From Streptomyces hygroscopicus (GTDB lineage: Bacteria > Actinomycetota > Actinomycetes > Streptomycetales > Streptomycetaceae), in assembly GCA_002021875.1 (NCBI GenBank), contig CP018627.1, positions 3,038,001 through 3,102,000 of the forward strand: a stretch of DNA of 64,000 nucleotides. Reading direction: 5' to 3'. The translations under genes and the position numbers were made by a program. This document shows, one piece after another, positions 53,756 through 61,956 of the stretch. How positions within the stretch are numbered: the first letter of the stretch is position 1; the number at the start of each line of letters is the position of its first letter. The notes beneath the pieces were generated by a model that was not told the DNA's origin, made no database searches, and was given only the letters and a program-made list of their open reading frames with translations.

Positions 53756-54342
53756 TGCGGTCGGGCCCCCTTGACGCCGAGACCATCCTGACGGCCACCG
53801 AGGACGTGCTGCGCCGCCACGGACCGGCGAAGGCCACGGTGCTCGACGTGGCGCGGGCGCTAGGGGTCAGCCACGCCAGCGTCTACCGTCACTTCCCGTC
53901 CAAGGCGGCGCTGCGCGAAGCCGTCACCCGGCGCTGGCTCGGCCGGGCGCGCGAGGACATCGCGACGGTCGCGGCCGACACCCGGCAGGCCCCGCCCGAG
54001 CGACTGCGCACCTGGCTCACCACGCTGTTCGCCGCCAAGCGGAAGCTGCTGTCCGAGGACCCTGAGCTCTTCGCCACCTACCGGGTCCTGGCGGCCGAGC
54101 ACAGCAGCGCGGCCGCCGACCATGTGGCCGATCTGATCGAGCAGCTACGCGTCATCATCGCCGACGGCGTCGCCGGCGGTGACTTCACCTGTGCCGACCC
54201 CGCCGCGACGGCCCGGACCGTCTTCGACGCCACGATGGCCTACCACCACCCCGCACACGCCGCCGAGTGGCAGTCCCCGGGCGCCGAGGCCGCCTTGGAG
54301 TCCATCTGCGCCCTGCTCGTCAACGGCCTTCGCTCCCGCTGA
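53755..54342 (+). CDS. TetR family transcription regulator
   Basis: 195 aa. The helix-turn-helix is complete: ILTATEDVLRRHGPAKATVLD, then VARALGVSHASVYRHFPSKAALREAV (described in two parts) near residues 9-55. C-terminal ligand domain includes AEHSSAAADHVADLIEQLR. Start ATG 53755 overlaps the stop of the 24-aa ORF. Probable operator at 52709-52734. Confidence 0.92.
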   Translation: MRSGPLDAETILTATEDVLRRHGPAKATVLDVARALGVSHASVYRHFPSKAALREAVTRRWLGRAREDIATVAADTRQAPPERLRTWLTTLFAAKRKLLSEDPELFATYRVLAAEHSSAAADHVADLIEQLRVIIADGVAGGDFTCADPAATARTVFDATMAYHHPAHAAEWQSPGAEAALESICALLVNGLRSR

Positions 54343-54385
54343 TCCGTCCGCGAAGGGACGGGCTGTGCCGTGGCCGTAGGACGGG

Positions 54386-54850
54386 TCAACCCATGTCGTC
54401 CGCACTGCTGAGCTTTTCGACGATGGTCTCGTCCGGGCCGACGGAGCGCCCGTCGCTGGAGCGGATCTCCAGCGGGCTCAGCGGATGCCCGTTCCGGCGG
54501 TCGAGGAGTCGCGAATGCCCCTCCCCCGGGCCGAAGCAGTGCGTCTCGCCCCACTGGCGCAGCGCCACGACGACGGGGAAGAGCGCACGGCCCTTTTCCG
54601 TGAGCACGTATTCCTGGTAACGGCTTCCGTCGGAGGCGGGCACGGTTTCCATCACTCCGGTCCGCTCCAGCGTGCGCAGCCTGCTGGTGAGGATGTTCTT
54701 GGCGATGCCCAGGCTCCGCTGGAACTCGCCGAAGCGGCGACTGCCGTCGAACGCGTCGCGCACGATCAGCAGGGACCACCAGTCGCCGATGGCGTCGATC
54801 GACCGGGCAACGGGACACGGTTCGGCGTCGAATCGCGTACGGGCGACCAT
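54386..54850 (-). CDS. HxlR family winged-helix regulator
   Basis: 154 aa from ATG 54850 behind AGGAGGAAG. HxlR text: CPVARSIDAIGDWWSLLIVRD, RRFGEFQRSLGIAKNILTSRL and YVLTEKGRALFPVV. The Cys in EPCPVAR is the redox-sensitive residue of the family. It is divergent from an MFS transporter with two operator-like sites between them. Confidence 0.93.
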   Translation of the reverse strand: MVARTRFDAEPCPVARSIDAIGDWWSLLIVRDAFDGSRRFGEFQRSLGIAKNILTSRLRTLERTGVMETVPASDGSRYQEYVLTEKGRALFPVVVALRQWGETHCFGPGEGHSRLLDRRNGHPLSPLEIRSSDGRSVGPDETIVEKLSSADDMG

Positions 54851-54874
54851 CGCACTTCCTCCTCGCAACACATC

Positions 54875-54930
54875 TGGTTGCAACATGCTACCTCCTGACC
54901 TAAGGTCCAGCAGGTAGCAACTTGCAACCA
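54875..54930. promoter_or_regulatory. Paired HxlR operators in the divergent promoter
   Basis: TGGTTGCAACATGCTACCT (54875-54893) and AGGTAGCAACTTGCAACCA (54912-54930) form a 19-bp inverted repeat with three mismatches. Each arm is itself roughly palindromic (GGTnGCAA...TTGCnACC), as expected for two HxlR dimers. The sites cover the region between the HxlR and MFS starts. Confidence 0.78.
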
Positions 54931-54948
54931 TCAATGAGGGGGCGCCGC

Positions 54949-56181
54949 ATGCCGAGCGACTGCTCGACGGCCGACGGTCGAACGGCCATGAACACCGCAC
55001 TCACTCCGCCCGGGCCGCCATCCGCGCGCCTGATCCTGCTCTTCGCCGTTGCCTGCGGCAGCGCGGTGGCCAACGTCTACTTCGCCCAGCCCCTGCTGGT
55101 CACGCTCGGCGAGCAGTTCGCGCTCGGCCCCGGCCTGCTCGGCGCCATCGTCGCGATCACCCAACTCGGTTACGCCGCAGGTCTGTTCCTGCTCGTCCCG
55201 CTCGGCGACCTCGTCGACAGGCGCAGGCTGATCACACTCCAGCTCGGCCTGCTCGCCGCCGCGCTGCTCAGCGCGGGTCTGGCACCCGGGACCGCCGCAC
55301 TGCTCACCGCCCTCGCGGCGGTCGGTGCGCTCGCCGTCGTCGCCCAGACCATGGTCGCCGCGGCGGCCCACCTCACCGCTCCCGCCTTTCGGGGGCGGGT
55401 CGTCGGAGCGGTCACCAGCGGGGTGATCACCGGCATTCTGCTGGCCCGCACGGTGGCAGGCGTCCTGGCCGACCTGGCCGGATGGCGCGCCGTTTACCTC
55501 TTCTCGGCCGTGGTGACCGCGGCGCTCGCCGTGCTCCTGCGCCTCGCCCTGCCGGCCGACCGGCCGCCGACCGTCACCATGCCGTACCGGCGTCTGCTGG
55601 CATCGACCGTCGTCCTGTTCGTCCGCCACCCTCTGCTCCGGGTCCGCGGCATGCTGGCGCTGCTGGTCTTCGCGGCCTTCAGCACGCTGTGGAGCAGCGT
55701 CGTCCAGCCGCTCAGCAGTCCGCCCTGGTCGCTGACGCACACCGCGATCGGCGCGTTCGGCCTCGCCGGAGCGGCCGGAGCCGCGGCCGCGGGAGCCGCC
55801 GGCCGATGGAACGACCGCGGTCTCGCCCAGCGCACCACGGGTACCGCACTGGTCCTGCTCGCCGTGTCGTGGCTCCCCCTGGCCTTCACCCGGCAGTCGC
55901 TCTGGGCCCTGGCCATCGGAGCGGTCCTCCTGGACTTCGCCGTCCAGGCCGTGCACGTCACCAACCAGTCCCTCATCTACGCCGTCCACCCGGACGCGGG
56001 AAGCAGAATCATCGGCGGCTACATGGTCTTCTACTCGGCCGGCAGCGCCCTCGGCGCGATCGGCTCCTCCGCGGCGTACGCGGCGGCCGGGTGGACAGCG
56101 GTATCCGCCCTGGGAGCGGCATTCAGCTGCTCAGCCCTGCTGCTGTGGGCGACGACCCGGCGCCTGGGCCCAGTGGCGTGA
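54949..56181 (+). CDS. MFS transporter (drug efflux-type)
   Basis: 410 aa from ATG 54949, where GAGGGGG lies before it; 54934 and 54988 are alternatives. Twelve spans: text such as VANVYFAQPLLVTLGEQF, FLLVPLGDLVDRRRLI (motif A) and SGVITGILLARTVAGVLADLAG (motif C, antiporter). Similar to NarK/EmrB-free 12-span MFS exporters. Regulated by the divergent HxlR. Confidence 0.92.
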   Translation: MPSDCSTADGRTAMNTALTPPGPPSARLILLFAVACGSAVANVYFAQPLLVTLGEQFALGPGLLGAIVAITQLGYAAGLFLLVPLGDLVDRRRLITLQLGLLAAALLSAGLAPGTAALLTALAAVGALAVVAQTMVAAAAHLTAPAFRGRVVGAVTSGVITGILLARTVAGVLADLAGWRAVYLFSAVVTAALAVLLRLALPADRPPTVTMPYRRLLASTVVLFVRHPLLRVRGMLALLVFAAFSTLWSSVVQPLSSPPWSLTHTAIGAFGLAGAAGAAAAGAAGRWNDRGLAQRTTGTALVLLAVSWLPLAFTRQSLWALAIGAVLLDFAVQAVHVTNQSLIYAVHPDAGSRIIGGYMVFYSAGSALGAIGSSAAYAAAGWTAVSALGAAFSCSALLLWATTRRLGPVA

Positions 56182-56450
56182 GGTCCTGAATCCCACTGCG
56201 GCCAAGTGCGATGCCGTGCCGTTGGTGTGGGCAGGGGGCGGGGTGATCTGCCGGATACAGCGGCGACCGGAAGCGCCTCGCCCGCGTCTACACCAACCAC
56301 CTGCGGCCCAGTGAGCGACGCCGCCTGTGGGGCCGCCGGTCGTTCGAGCACCGCCGCTGCGCACGATCGGTGGCTCACCTCCGACCGCCGGTCGCTGGGT
56401 GCGTCAGTTAGGTTCTTGGTCCGTAGAGGCGCGCGAATGGGGGAGAAGTC

Positions 56451-56963
56451 ATGGCCCAGCTCTTGGGACCTCTGGAGCTGACGGGGGACACGTGGGTGCT
56501 CGGGGACCCGATGCGGAAGGACGGCCTGTGTGTCGTACTCACCTCCGAGGGTCTGGAGCACCGGCGGCACGGGGACGCGGCACCCCAGCTCACTGTCCAG
56601 TGGTCCCGGTTCGTCGAGCTGAACGTGCGGGCCGCTTACCGGAAGTGGCAGGCCACCCCCGGCCTCCCTTCCCGGCCCGGCGTCGACATGGGCCGCGACG
56701 GCTGCTCCCTGTACGGCACCGTGCGCCATCCGTACGATCTGTGGAGTGTGCGGTACACGCATCACCAGCGCCCCTATGCGGGCGGCCACGTCATCGTGTT
56801 GAAGGCCCTGTTCGGCCAGCTCACCAAGGCGAAAGCGCTGGACCGGCTCGGTGATCCCGAGTGGCTGGGTGCGGTGGTCGCTCAGCTTTCGGCCTACACC
56901 TCGTGGAACGCCATCAAGGGTAACCGGCTGGTGGAAGCGACCATCCAAAGCCTTGGCACTTGA
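56451..56963 (+). CDS. Hypothetical protein
   Basis: 170 aa from ATG 56451 behind GGGGGAG. Soluble, with GLCVVLTSEGLEHRRHG, VQWSRFVELNVRAAYRKWQA and SYTSWNAIKGNRLVEATIQS-like text at the end; no domain recognised. Flanked by unannotated DNA (56182-56450), then a terminator. Accessory-looking, possibly plasmid- or island-derived. Confidence 0.65.
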   Translation: MAQLLGPLELTGDTWVLGDPMRKDGLCVVLTSEGLEHRRHGDAAPQLTVQWSRFVELNVRAAYRKWQATPGLPSRPGVDMGRDGCSLYGTVRHPYDLWSVRYTHHQRPYAGGHVIVLKALFGQLTKAKALDRLGDPEWLGAVVAQLSAYTSWNAIKGNRLVEATIQSLGT

Positions 56964-57099
56964 CCAGCCCACTCGCGCCCGACCAGCCAGCCGGGGCGCG
57001 GCCTGGCAACTCGCGCGCCCCTCAGTCATTACGGGACAGCCCTTGGGCCAGGAAAGCGCCGGCCTCACGAGAGTGAGGGCCGATCGCCTAGACGGCGCG

Positions 57100-57131
57100 A
57101 TGCCCGGACAGCTCCCCAGCTGTCCGGGCAT
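57100..57131. terminator. Terminator after the 170-aa hypothetical gene
   Basis: 14-bp stem, arms 57100-57113 and 57118-57131, loop CCCC, 137 bp downstream of the hypothetical gene. Confidence 0.75.
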
Positions 57132-57215
57132 TCGTGCCGTCCGCCGCACCCCCGTCCCCACGGGGTTAATGGCCGGAAGTCCCCGGCCCGGGCCGCTCTC
57201 CCAGGCCTGGGGCGC

Positions 57216-57434
57216 TCAGCGCCCCAGCATTCCCGCCACGGACGACGCTTGTGTGACGACGGCTTCCCAGCCGCCGAAGGTGATGGTCAGGAGGATGGCC
57301 ATCGGCAGCACCATCGCCGCCGCGACCAGAGGGTGGCGGGTGCCGGTCCGCGGGCCGCCGAAGGCGTCGGCCGCCGCGCGAATGGACCTGCGACGACGTG
57401 TGTGAATGACCGTGTGTCCAGCCGTGTCCGCCAT
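57216..57434 (-). CDS. Small basic membrane protein
   Basis: 72 aa from ATG 57434 behind GGAGGAGGG. Basic N-terminus (HTRRRRSIRAAADAF), then one helix (HPLVAAAMVLPMAILLTITFG) and a short end WEAVVTQASSVAGMLGR. Unknown function; the strong ribosome site supports it. The next 286 bp (57435-57720) hold no recognised gene. Confidence 0.62.
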   Translation of the reverse strand: MADTAGHTVIHTRRRRSIRAAADAFGGPRTGTRHPLVAAAMVLPMAILLTITFGGWEAVVTQASSVAGMLGR

Positions 57435-57720
57435 CGTCCCTCCTCCGTCACATCTGGGGGCGGCGAGCGTCTGACCTCGGGGGACGAGTGCTGCGCCCGC
57501 CGCTTGACCACAACATTAGGCGCGCACCCCGGTCCTCGGCGTCATGCCCTCGTACCGATTGCCGGGCCTCCCGGAGGATGACCCCGGGAGGCGTCGACTA
57601 CTCCCCTGGGTGGAGATGCGCCCTCACGCCTTGGGGTCTTCCCGGAGGGGTCCGGGGAATCGATCCTTCCGGAGCCCTTCCGGGGCCCCCGGAGTGTGCC
57701 CCTCCGACCGCGTGCGAGCT

Positions 57721-57957
57721 CTACTCACCGTCTCCCTCCTCGCCCCGCGGCACCGGCTGCTCCACCAGTGCCAGGACGCGATTGGCCATGAAGCGGGCCG
57801 TCCGCACCACGGACCCATTACGGGTGACTTCGCTCACTTCCACCACCCCCCGCCGGACCGCTGTCTCGACCCTCCGGCCCGCCCTGCTGGCCACCACTTC
57901 ATACGTCCGCGTCGTGTCCCCCGCATCCACGACTATCTCCACACGATCACCCTTCAC
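57721..57957 (-). CDS. Small conserved hypothetical protein
   Basis: 78 aa from GTG 57957 behind AAGGGGG; the earlier frame start at 58038 adds nothing family-like. Beta-rich: VKGDRVEIVVDAGDTTRTYE, RRVETAVRRGVVEVSEVTRN, FMANRVLALVEQPVP. Such tiny proteins are common in streptomycetes; function not known. The upstream 306 bp (57958-58263) is non-coding, with two copies of GGGGCTCCCCACC (58207 and 58235). Confidence 0.72.
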   Translation of the reverse strand: MKGDRVEIVVDAGDTTRTYEVVASRAGRRVETAVRRGVVEVSEVTRNGSVVRTARFMANRVLALVEQPVPRGEEGDGE

Positions 57958-58263
57958 GGTCTCAATCCCCCTTCTGAGACGGCCTCTTGAGATCACGCAG
58001 CACGGAGCCGAGCGTGGATTGCCACGATTCCGGCCCACTTCTCCAGGATCCCAGGCACCACTGACAATCCATCGGCCGACGCATGCGCGGCCTCTCAGCG
58101 CGCGGGGCTGTCAATCCGTAAGCTGTGCACGTCAGACGGACAGCGACGGACAACAGCGGCGGACTGACGACAGATCAGCGGCAAACGGCAAGCAGACGGC
58201 AGCGGATGGGGCTCCCCACCAGGGGTTAAGGGAGGGGCTCCCCACCGGAGGTAGGGGACGGAC

Positions 58264-59589
58264 ATGGCGATGATGCGGCTCCGGCGCGAGGACCCGCGTG
58301 TCGTCGGTTCCTTCCGGCTGCACCGGCGGCTCGGCGCGGGCGGCATGGGGGTGGTCTACCTCGGCTCCGACCGGCGCGGCCAGCGGGTGGCCCTGAAGGT
58401 GATCCGGCCGGATCTCGCCGAGGACCGGGAGTTCCGGTCGCGGTTCGCCCGGGAGGTCTCCGCCGCGCGGCGGATCCGCGGCGGCTGTACGGCCCGGCTG
58501 GTGGCCGCCGATCTGGAGGCCGACCGCCCCTGGTTCGCCACCCAGTACGTACCGGGCCCCTCCCTCCACGACAAGGTGAACGAGGAGGGCCCGCTGCCCG
58601 CCGCCCAGGTCGCGTCGATCGGGTCGGCGCTGGCGGAGGGGCTGTTGGCGGTCCACGAGGCGGGGGTCGTCCACCGTGACCTCAAGCCCTCGAACATCCT
58701 GCTCTCCCCCAAGGGCCCGCGCATCATCGACTTCGGCATCGCCTGGGCGACCGGGGCCAGCACCCTCACCCACGTCGGCACGGCGGTCGGCTCGCCCGGC
58801 TTCCTCGCGCCCGAGCAGGTGCGCGGCGCGGCGGTGACCCCGGCGACCGACGTCTTCGCGCTGGGCGCGACGCTCGCGTACGCCTCGACGGCGGACTCGC
58901 CGTTCGGGCACGGCAGTTCCGAGGTGATGCTGTACCGGGTGGTGCACGAGGAGCCGCAGTTGCTGGGCGTCCCCGACGCCCTGGCGCCGCTGCTCCACGC
59001 CTGTCTGGCGAAGGATCCGGAGGACCGGCCGAGCACTCTGCAACTGTCGCTGCGGCTGAAGGAGATCGCGGCGCGCGAGGCGCATGGGCACGGGCACGGT
59101 GCCGGGGGCTACGGCGGCGGGCCGGGCCGCCCTCCGGCGCGGCGCCCCGAGGCGTATGCCGACCAGCACACGGAGCGGCGCCCGGGCAGTACGCCGGCGC
59201 CGCGGAACGGGTCGCCGTCCCCGCGGCCGGGAGCCAGTACGGGCGGGTCCTCGGGGCGAAACACGGGGCGGAACACCCCCGCGCGTCCGGCGCAGGCGCA
59301 GCGCCGGGGCCCGCGGCCGCCCGCGCGTACGGACCGCTCGGGGCGCCCGGTCAACACCGTTCGCACCTCGCCGGGCGGACGCCGCCCCAGCGGGCCGAAC
59401 CGTCGGCTGCTGCGGCAGCGGCTGACCGTGTTCGTCGTGGTGACGCTGCTGGTGGCGCTGGGGATCGCGGCGGCGCAGGGCTGCCAGGGCCCGGCGAACG
59501 GCCTGGGCGCGCCGCACGGGCCGACGGGGTCGGTCTCGTGGGCGGCGCCGCACTCGGCGGAGGCGGCGGCCGGGCCGGACGGCCGGTAG
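58264..59589 (+). CDS. Membrane Ser/Thr protein kinase, Hanks type, without PASTA domains
   Basis: 441 aa from ATG 58264 behind GGAGG. Glycine loop GAGGMGVV (24-31), catalytic K45, HRD 137-139, DFG 156-158 and APEQVRG activation end. After the kinase domain (about 15-285) comes a long Pro/Arg/Gly-rich linker, then one helix near 388-408 (RLTVFVVVTLLVALGIAAA) and a 30-residue outer tail with no sensor fold. The 3' end of the gene lies in a duplicated block. Confidence 0.93.
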   Translation: MAMMRLRREDPRVVGSFRLHRRLGAGGMGVVYLGSDRRGQRVALKVIRPDLAEDREFRSRFAREVSAARRIRGGCTARLVAADLEADRPWFATQYVPGPSLHDKVNEEGPLPAAQVASIGSALAEGLLAVHEAGVVHRDLKPSNILLSPKGPRIIDFGIAWATGASTLTHVGTAVGSPGFLAPEQVRGAAVTPATDVFALGATLAYASTADSPFGHGSSEVMLYRVVHEEPQLLGVPDALAPLLHACLAKDPEDRPSTLQLSLRLKEIAAREAHGHGHGAGGYGGGPGRPPARRPEAYADQHTERRPGSTPAPRNGSPSPRPGASTGGSSGRNTGRNTPARPAQAQRRGPRPPARTDRSGRPVNTVRTSPGGRRPSGPNRRLLRQRLTVFVVVTLLVALGIAAAQGCQGPANGLGAPHGPTGSVSWAAPHSAEAAAGPDGR

Positions 59590-59737
59590 GCGTCAGCGCC
59601 CCCGTTTGCCCGAGGTGACCGCGTAGAAGCGGAGGCGCCGCCCTCGGCGCAGGCCCCGCACTCGGCGGAGGCGGCGGCCGGGCCGGACGGCCGGTAGGCG
59701 TCAGCGCCCCGGTCTGCCCGAGGTGACGGCGTAGAAG
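59548..59737. repeat. Duplicated convergent gene ends (82-bp repeat, 108-bp offset)
   Basis: Block 59548-59629 recurs at 59656-59737 with about three mismatches, at an offset of 108 bp. Each copy includes the kinase stop region and, on the other strand, the C-terminal FYAVTSG-type end of the SpoU methyltransferase. The functional SpoU stop is in the second copy. Confidence 0.9.
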
Positions 59738-60519
59738 GCGACCGCCGCCGCCGCGCCCACGTTGAGCGAGTCCACACCGTGGGCCATCGGGATCCGGACC
59801 CACTCGTCCGCCGCCATCAGCGCCTGGGTGGAGAGCCCGTCGCCCTCCGCGCCCAGCATCAGCGCGACCCGCTCCAGGCGGTGCGGGGCCGCGTCGTCGA
59901 TGGTGGTGGCCTTCTCGTCGGGGGTCAGGGCGAGGATCTTGAACCCGGCGTCCCGGACCGCCTCCAGCCCGCGCGGCCAGCTCTCCAGGCGGGCGTACGG
60001 CACGGAGAAGACGGCGCCCATGGAGACCTTGACCGAGCGCCGGTAGAGGGGGTCGGCGCAGTCCGGGGAGAGGAGCACGGCGTCCATGCCGAGGGCCGCC
60101 GCGCTGCGGAAGATGGCGCCGGTGTTGGTGTGGTCGTTGACGGACTCCATGATGGCGACGCGCCGGGCGCCCTGGAGGACCGACTCCGCGTCCGGCAGCG
60201 GCTTGCGCTGCATGGAGGCGAGGGCGCCGCGGTGGACGTGGTAGCCCGTCACGCGTTCGGCCAGTTCGGGGCTTACGGCGTAGACGGGGGCGGGGACGTC
60301 CTCGATGACGTCCCGCATCACATCGACCCACTTGGACGACAGCAGCATCGAGCGCATCTCGTAGCCGGCGAGGCGGGCGCGCCGGATCACCTTCTCGCCT
60401 TCGGCGATGAACAGGCCCTCGGCCGGTTCCCGCTTGCGTCGCAGCTCCACATCGGTCAGACCCGTGTAGTCGCGCAGCCGCGGGTCGTCCGGATCATCGA
60501 CGGTGATGAGATCAGCCAC
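59701..60519 (-). CDS. SpoU/TrmH family RNA 2'-O-methyltransferase
   Basis: 272 aa from GTG 60519. The N-terminal substrate-binding domain reads FIAEGEKVIRRARLAGYE (about 36-55). The SPOUT knot motifs follow: ESVNDHTNTGAIFRSAAALG, VALMLGAEGDGLS and IPMAHGVDSLNVGAAAAVAF. SAM-dependent ribose methylation of rRNA or tRNA; the exact site is unknown. Convergent with the kinase. Confidence 0.93.
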   Translation of the reverse strand: MADLITVDDPDDPRLRDYTGLTDVELRRKREPAEGLFIAEGEKVIRRARLAGYEMRSMLLSSKWVDVMRDVIEDVPAPVYAVSPELAERVTGYHVHRGALASMQRKPLPDAESVLQGARRVAIMESVNDHTNTGAIFRSAAALGMDAVLLSPDCADPLYRRSVKVSMGAVFSVPYARLESWPRGLEAVRDAGFKILALTPDEKATTIDDAAPHRLERVALMLGAEGDGLSTQALMAADEWVRIPMAHGVDSLNVGAAAAVAFYAVTSGRPGR

Positions 60520-60599
60520 TTAAGTGATACTGCCTTGTCCTGGATGCGGTGCCAATGAGCCCGACGCGAATAAGTTACCGGCGGTTACGTCCGCTTACG

Positions 60600-61820
60600 T
60601 CAGCGGTGGTCACGGGACGCGAGGGCGACGACATCTCCGATCACCACGACCGCCGGGGGCCGTACGCCCTCGGCCGCGACCTTCTCCCCGACGGTGGCGA
60701 GGGTCGCGTCCACCCGGCGCTGGGCCGGGGTGGTGCCCTCCTGGACCACGGCGACGGGGGTGTCGGCGGCGCGGCCGTGGGCGACGAGGGTCGCGGCGAT
60801 GGCGCCGATCTTCTCCACGGCCATGAGCAGCACCAGCGTGCCGCGCAGCCGGGCCAGCGCCGCCCAGTCCACCAGGGAGCTGGGGTCGTCGGGCGCGACA
60901 TGGCCGCTGACCACCGTGAACTCATGCGCGACGCCCCGGTGGGTCACCGGGATCCCGGCCGCGCCCGGGACGCTGATGGAGCTGGAGATGCCGGGGACGA
61001 CCGTGCACGGGATACCGGCCTCGGCGAGTGCCTCCGCCTCCTCCATGCCGCGCCCGAAGACGAAGGGGTCGCCGCCCTTGAGGCGGACGACCGACTTGCC
61101 CGCCTTGGCGTGCTCGATCAGCGCGTTGTTGATCGCCTCCTGGGCCATGAAACGGCCGTACGGGATCTTCGCCGCGTCGATCACCTCGACGTGCGGCGGG
61201 AGTTCATCGAGCAGATCGCGCGGGCCGAGCCGGTCGGCCACCACCACGTCCGCCTCGGCGAGGAGGCGGCGGCCGCGCACGGTGATCAGGTCCGGATCGC
61301 CCGGCCCGCCGCCCACCAGCGCCACCCGCGGGCCGCGGGTGCGGTGGCGGGGCGCGGCGAGGGTGCCGTCGCGCAGCCCCTCCACCACGGCGTCCCGGAC
61401 GGCGGCGGAGCGGCGCGGGTCCTGTCCGGTGAGCACGGCGACGGTGACGCCCTCGCTCCGCCCGGTGGCCGGGGTCCAGGCGGAGGCGGCCTCGGCGTCG
61501 TCGCTGCGGACGCACCAGATGCGGCGCGCCTCGGCCTCGGCGGACGCGGTGGCGTTGGCCTCCGGGTCGTCCGTGGTGATCAGGACGTACCAGGCGTCCT
61601 CGAAGTCGCCCTCCTGGTAGCGGCGGCGCTCCCAGCGCACCTCCCCCGCCTCGGCCATGGCCTCGACGGAGGCGGTGGCGGACGGGGAGATCAGCAGGAT
61701 GTCCGCACCGGCCGCGATCAGCGCGGGCAGCCGGCGCTGGGCGACCTGCCCCGCCCCGAGGACGACCACACGCCGCCCGGAAAGGCGCAGTCCGACGGGG
61801 TATGCGAAGTGTTCGGACAT
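60600..61820 (-). CDS. cysG: Siroheme synthase-like uroporphyrinogen-III C-methyltransferase
   Basis: 406 aa. The N-terminal CysG-type dehydrogenase/chelatase part is RVVVLGAGQVAQRRLPALI (about 15-35). The SUMT domain starts VALVGGGPGDPDLITVRG and continues VVRLKGGDPFVFGRGMEEAEALA and PGISSSISVPGAAGIPVTHR. It methylates uroporphyrinogen III to precorrin-2 for both siroheme and cobalamin. It lies beside the BluB-CobT gene, linking it to B12 biosynthesis. Confidence 0.94.
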   Translation of the reverse strand: MSEHFAYPVGLRLSGRRVVVLGAGQVAQRRLPALIAAGADILLISPSATASVEAMAEAGEVRWERRRYQEGDFEDAWYVLITTDDPEANATASAEAEARRIWCVRSDDAEAASAWTPATGRSEGVTVAVLTGQDPRRSAAVRDAVVEGLRDGTLAAPRHRTRGPRVALVGGGPGDPDLITVRGRRLLAEADVVVADRLGPRDLLDELPPHVEVIDAAKIPYGRFMAQEAINNALIEHAKAGKSVVRLKGGDPFVFGRGMEEAEALAEAGIPCTVVPGISSSISVPGAAGIPVTHRGVAHEFTVVSGHVAPDDPSSLVDWAALARLRGTLVLLMAVEKIGAIAATLVAHGRAADTPVAVVQEGTTPAQRRVDATLATVGEKVAAEGVRPPAVVVIGDVVALASRDHR

Positions 61821-61921
61821 GGCGGTGCGGCTCTCCTCGGGCGAATGCGCGGCCGCTGCGGCGCTGGAGCGGCTGATCGACGGGGGCTTGATCGACTAGA
61901 GCTTGATCGACTAGGGACGGA

Positions 61922-61951
61922 GCCCCCGCCGACACCCTACGCGGCGGGGGC
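61922..61951 (-). terminator. Terminator after bluB-cobT
   Basis: 10-bp stem, arms 61922-61931 and 61942-61951, with GCCCCCGCCG on one side, 5 bp beyond the CobT stop. Two direct repeats of GCTTGATCGACTAG-type text (61886-61915) lie next to it. Confidence 0.75.
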
Positions 61952-61956
61952 GCGCA

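Noticed and set aside
56182..56450. Possible gene remnant (text around TNHLRPSERRRLWG)
   Set aside because: Short open stretch without start or family match; no insertion-sequence ends or repeats, so I leave it unassigned.
57435..57720. Possible small gene with 148-aa plus-strand frame starting at 57544
   Set aside because: No ribosome site or motif and codon pattern unlike neighbours; it overlaps the opposite small gene.
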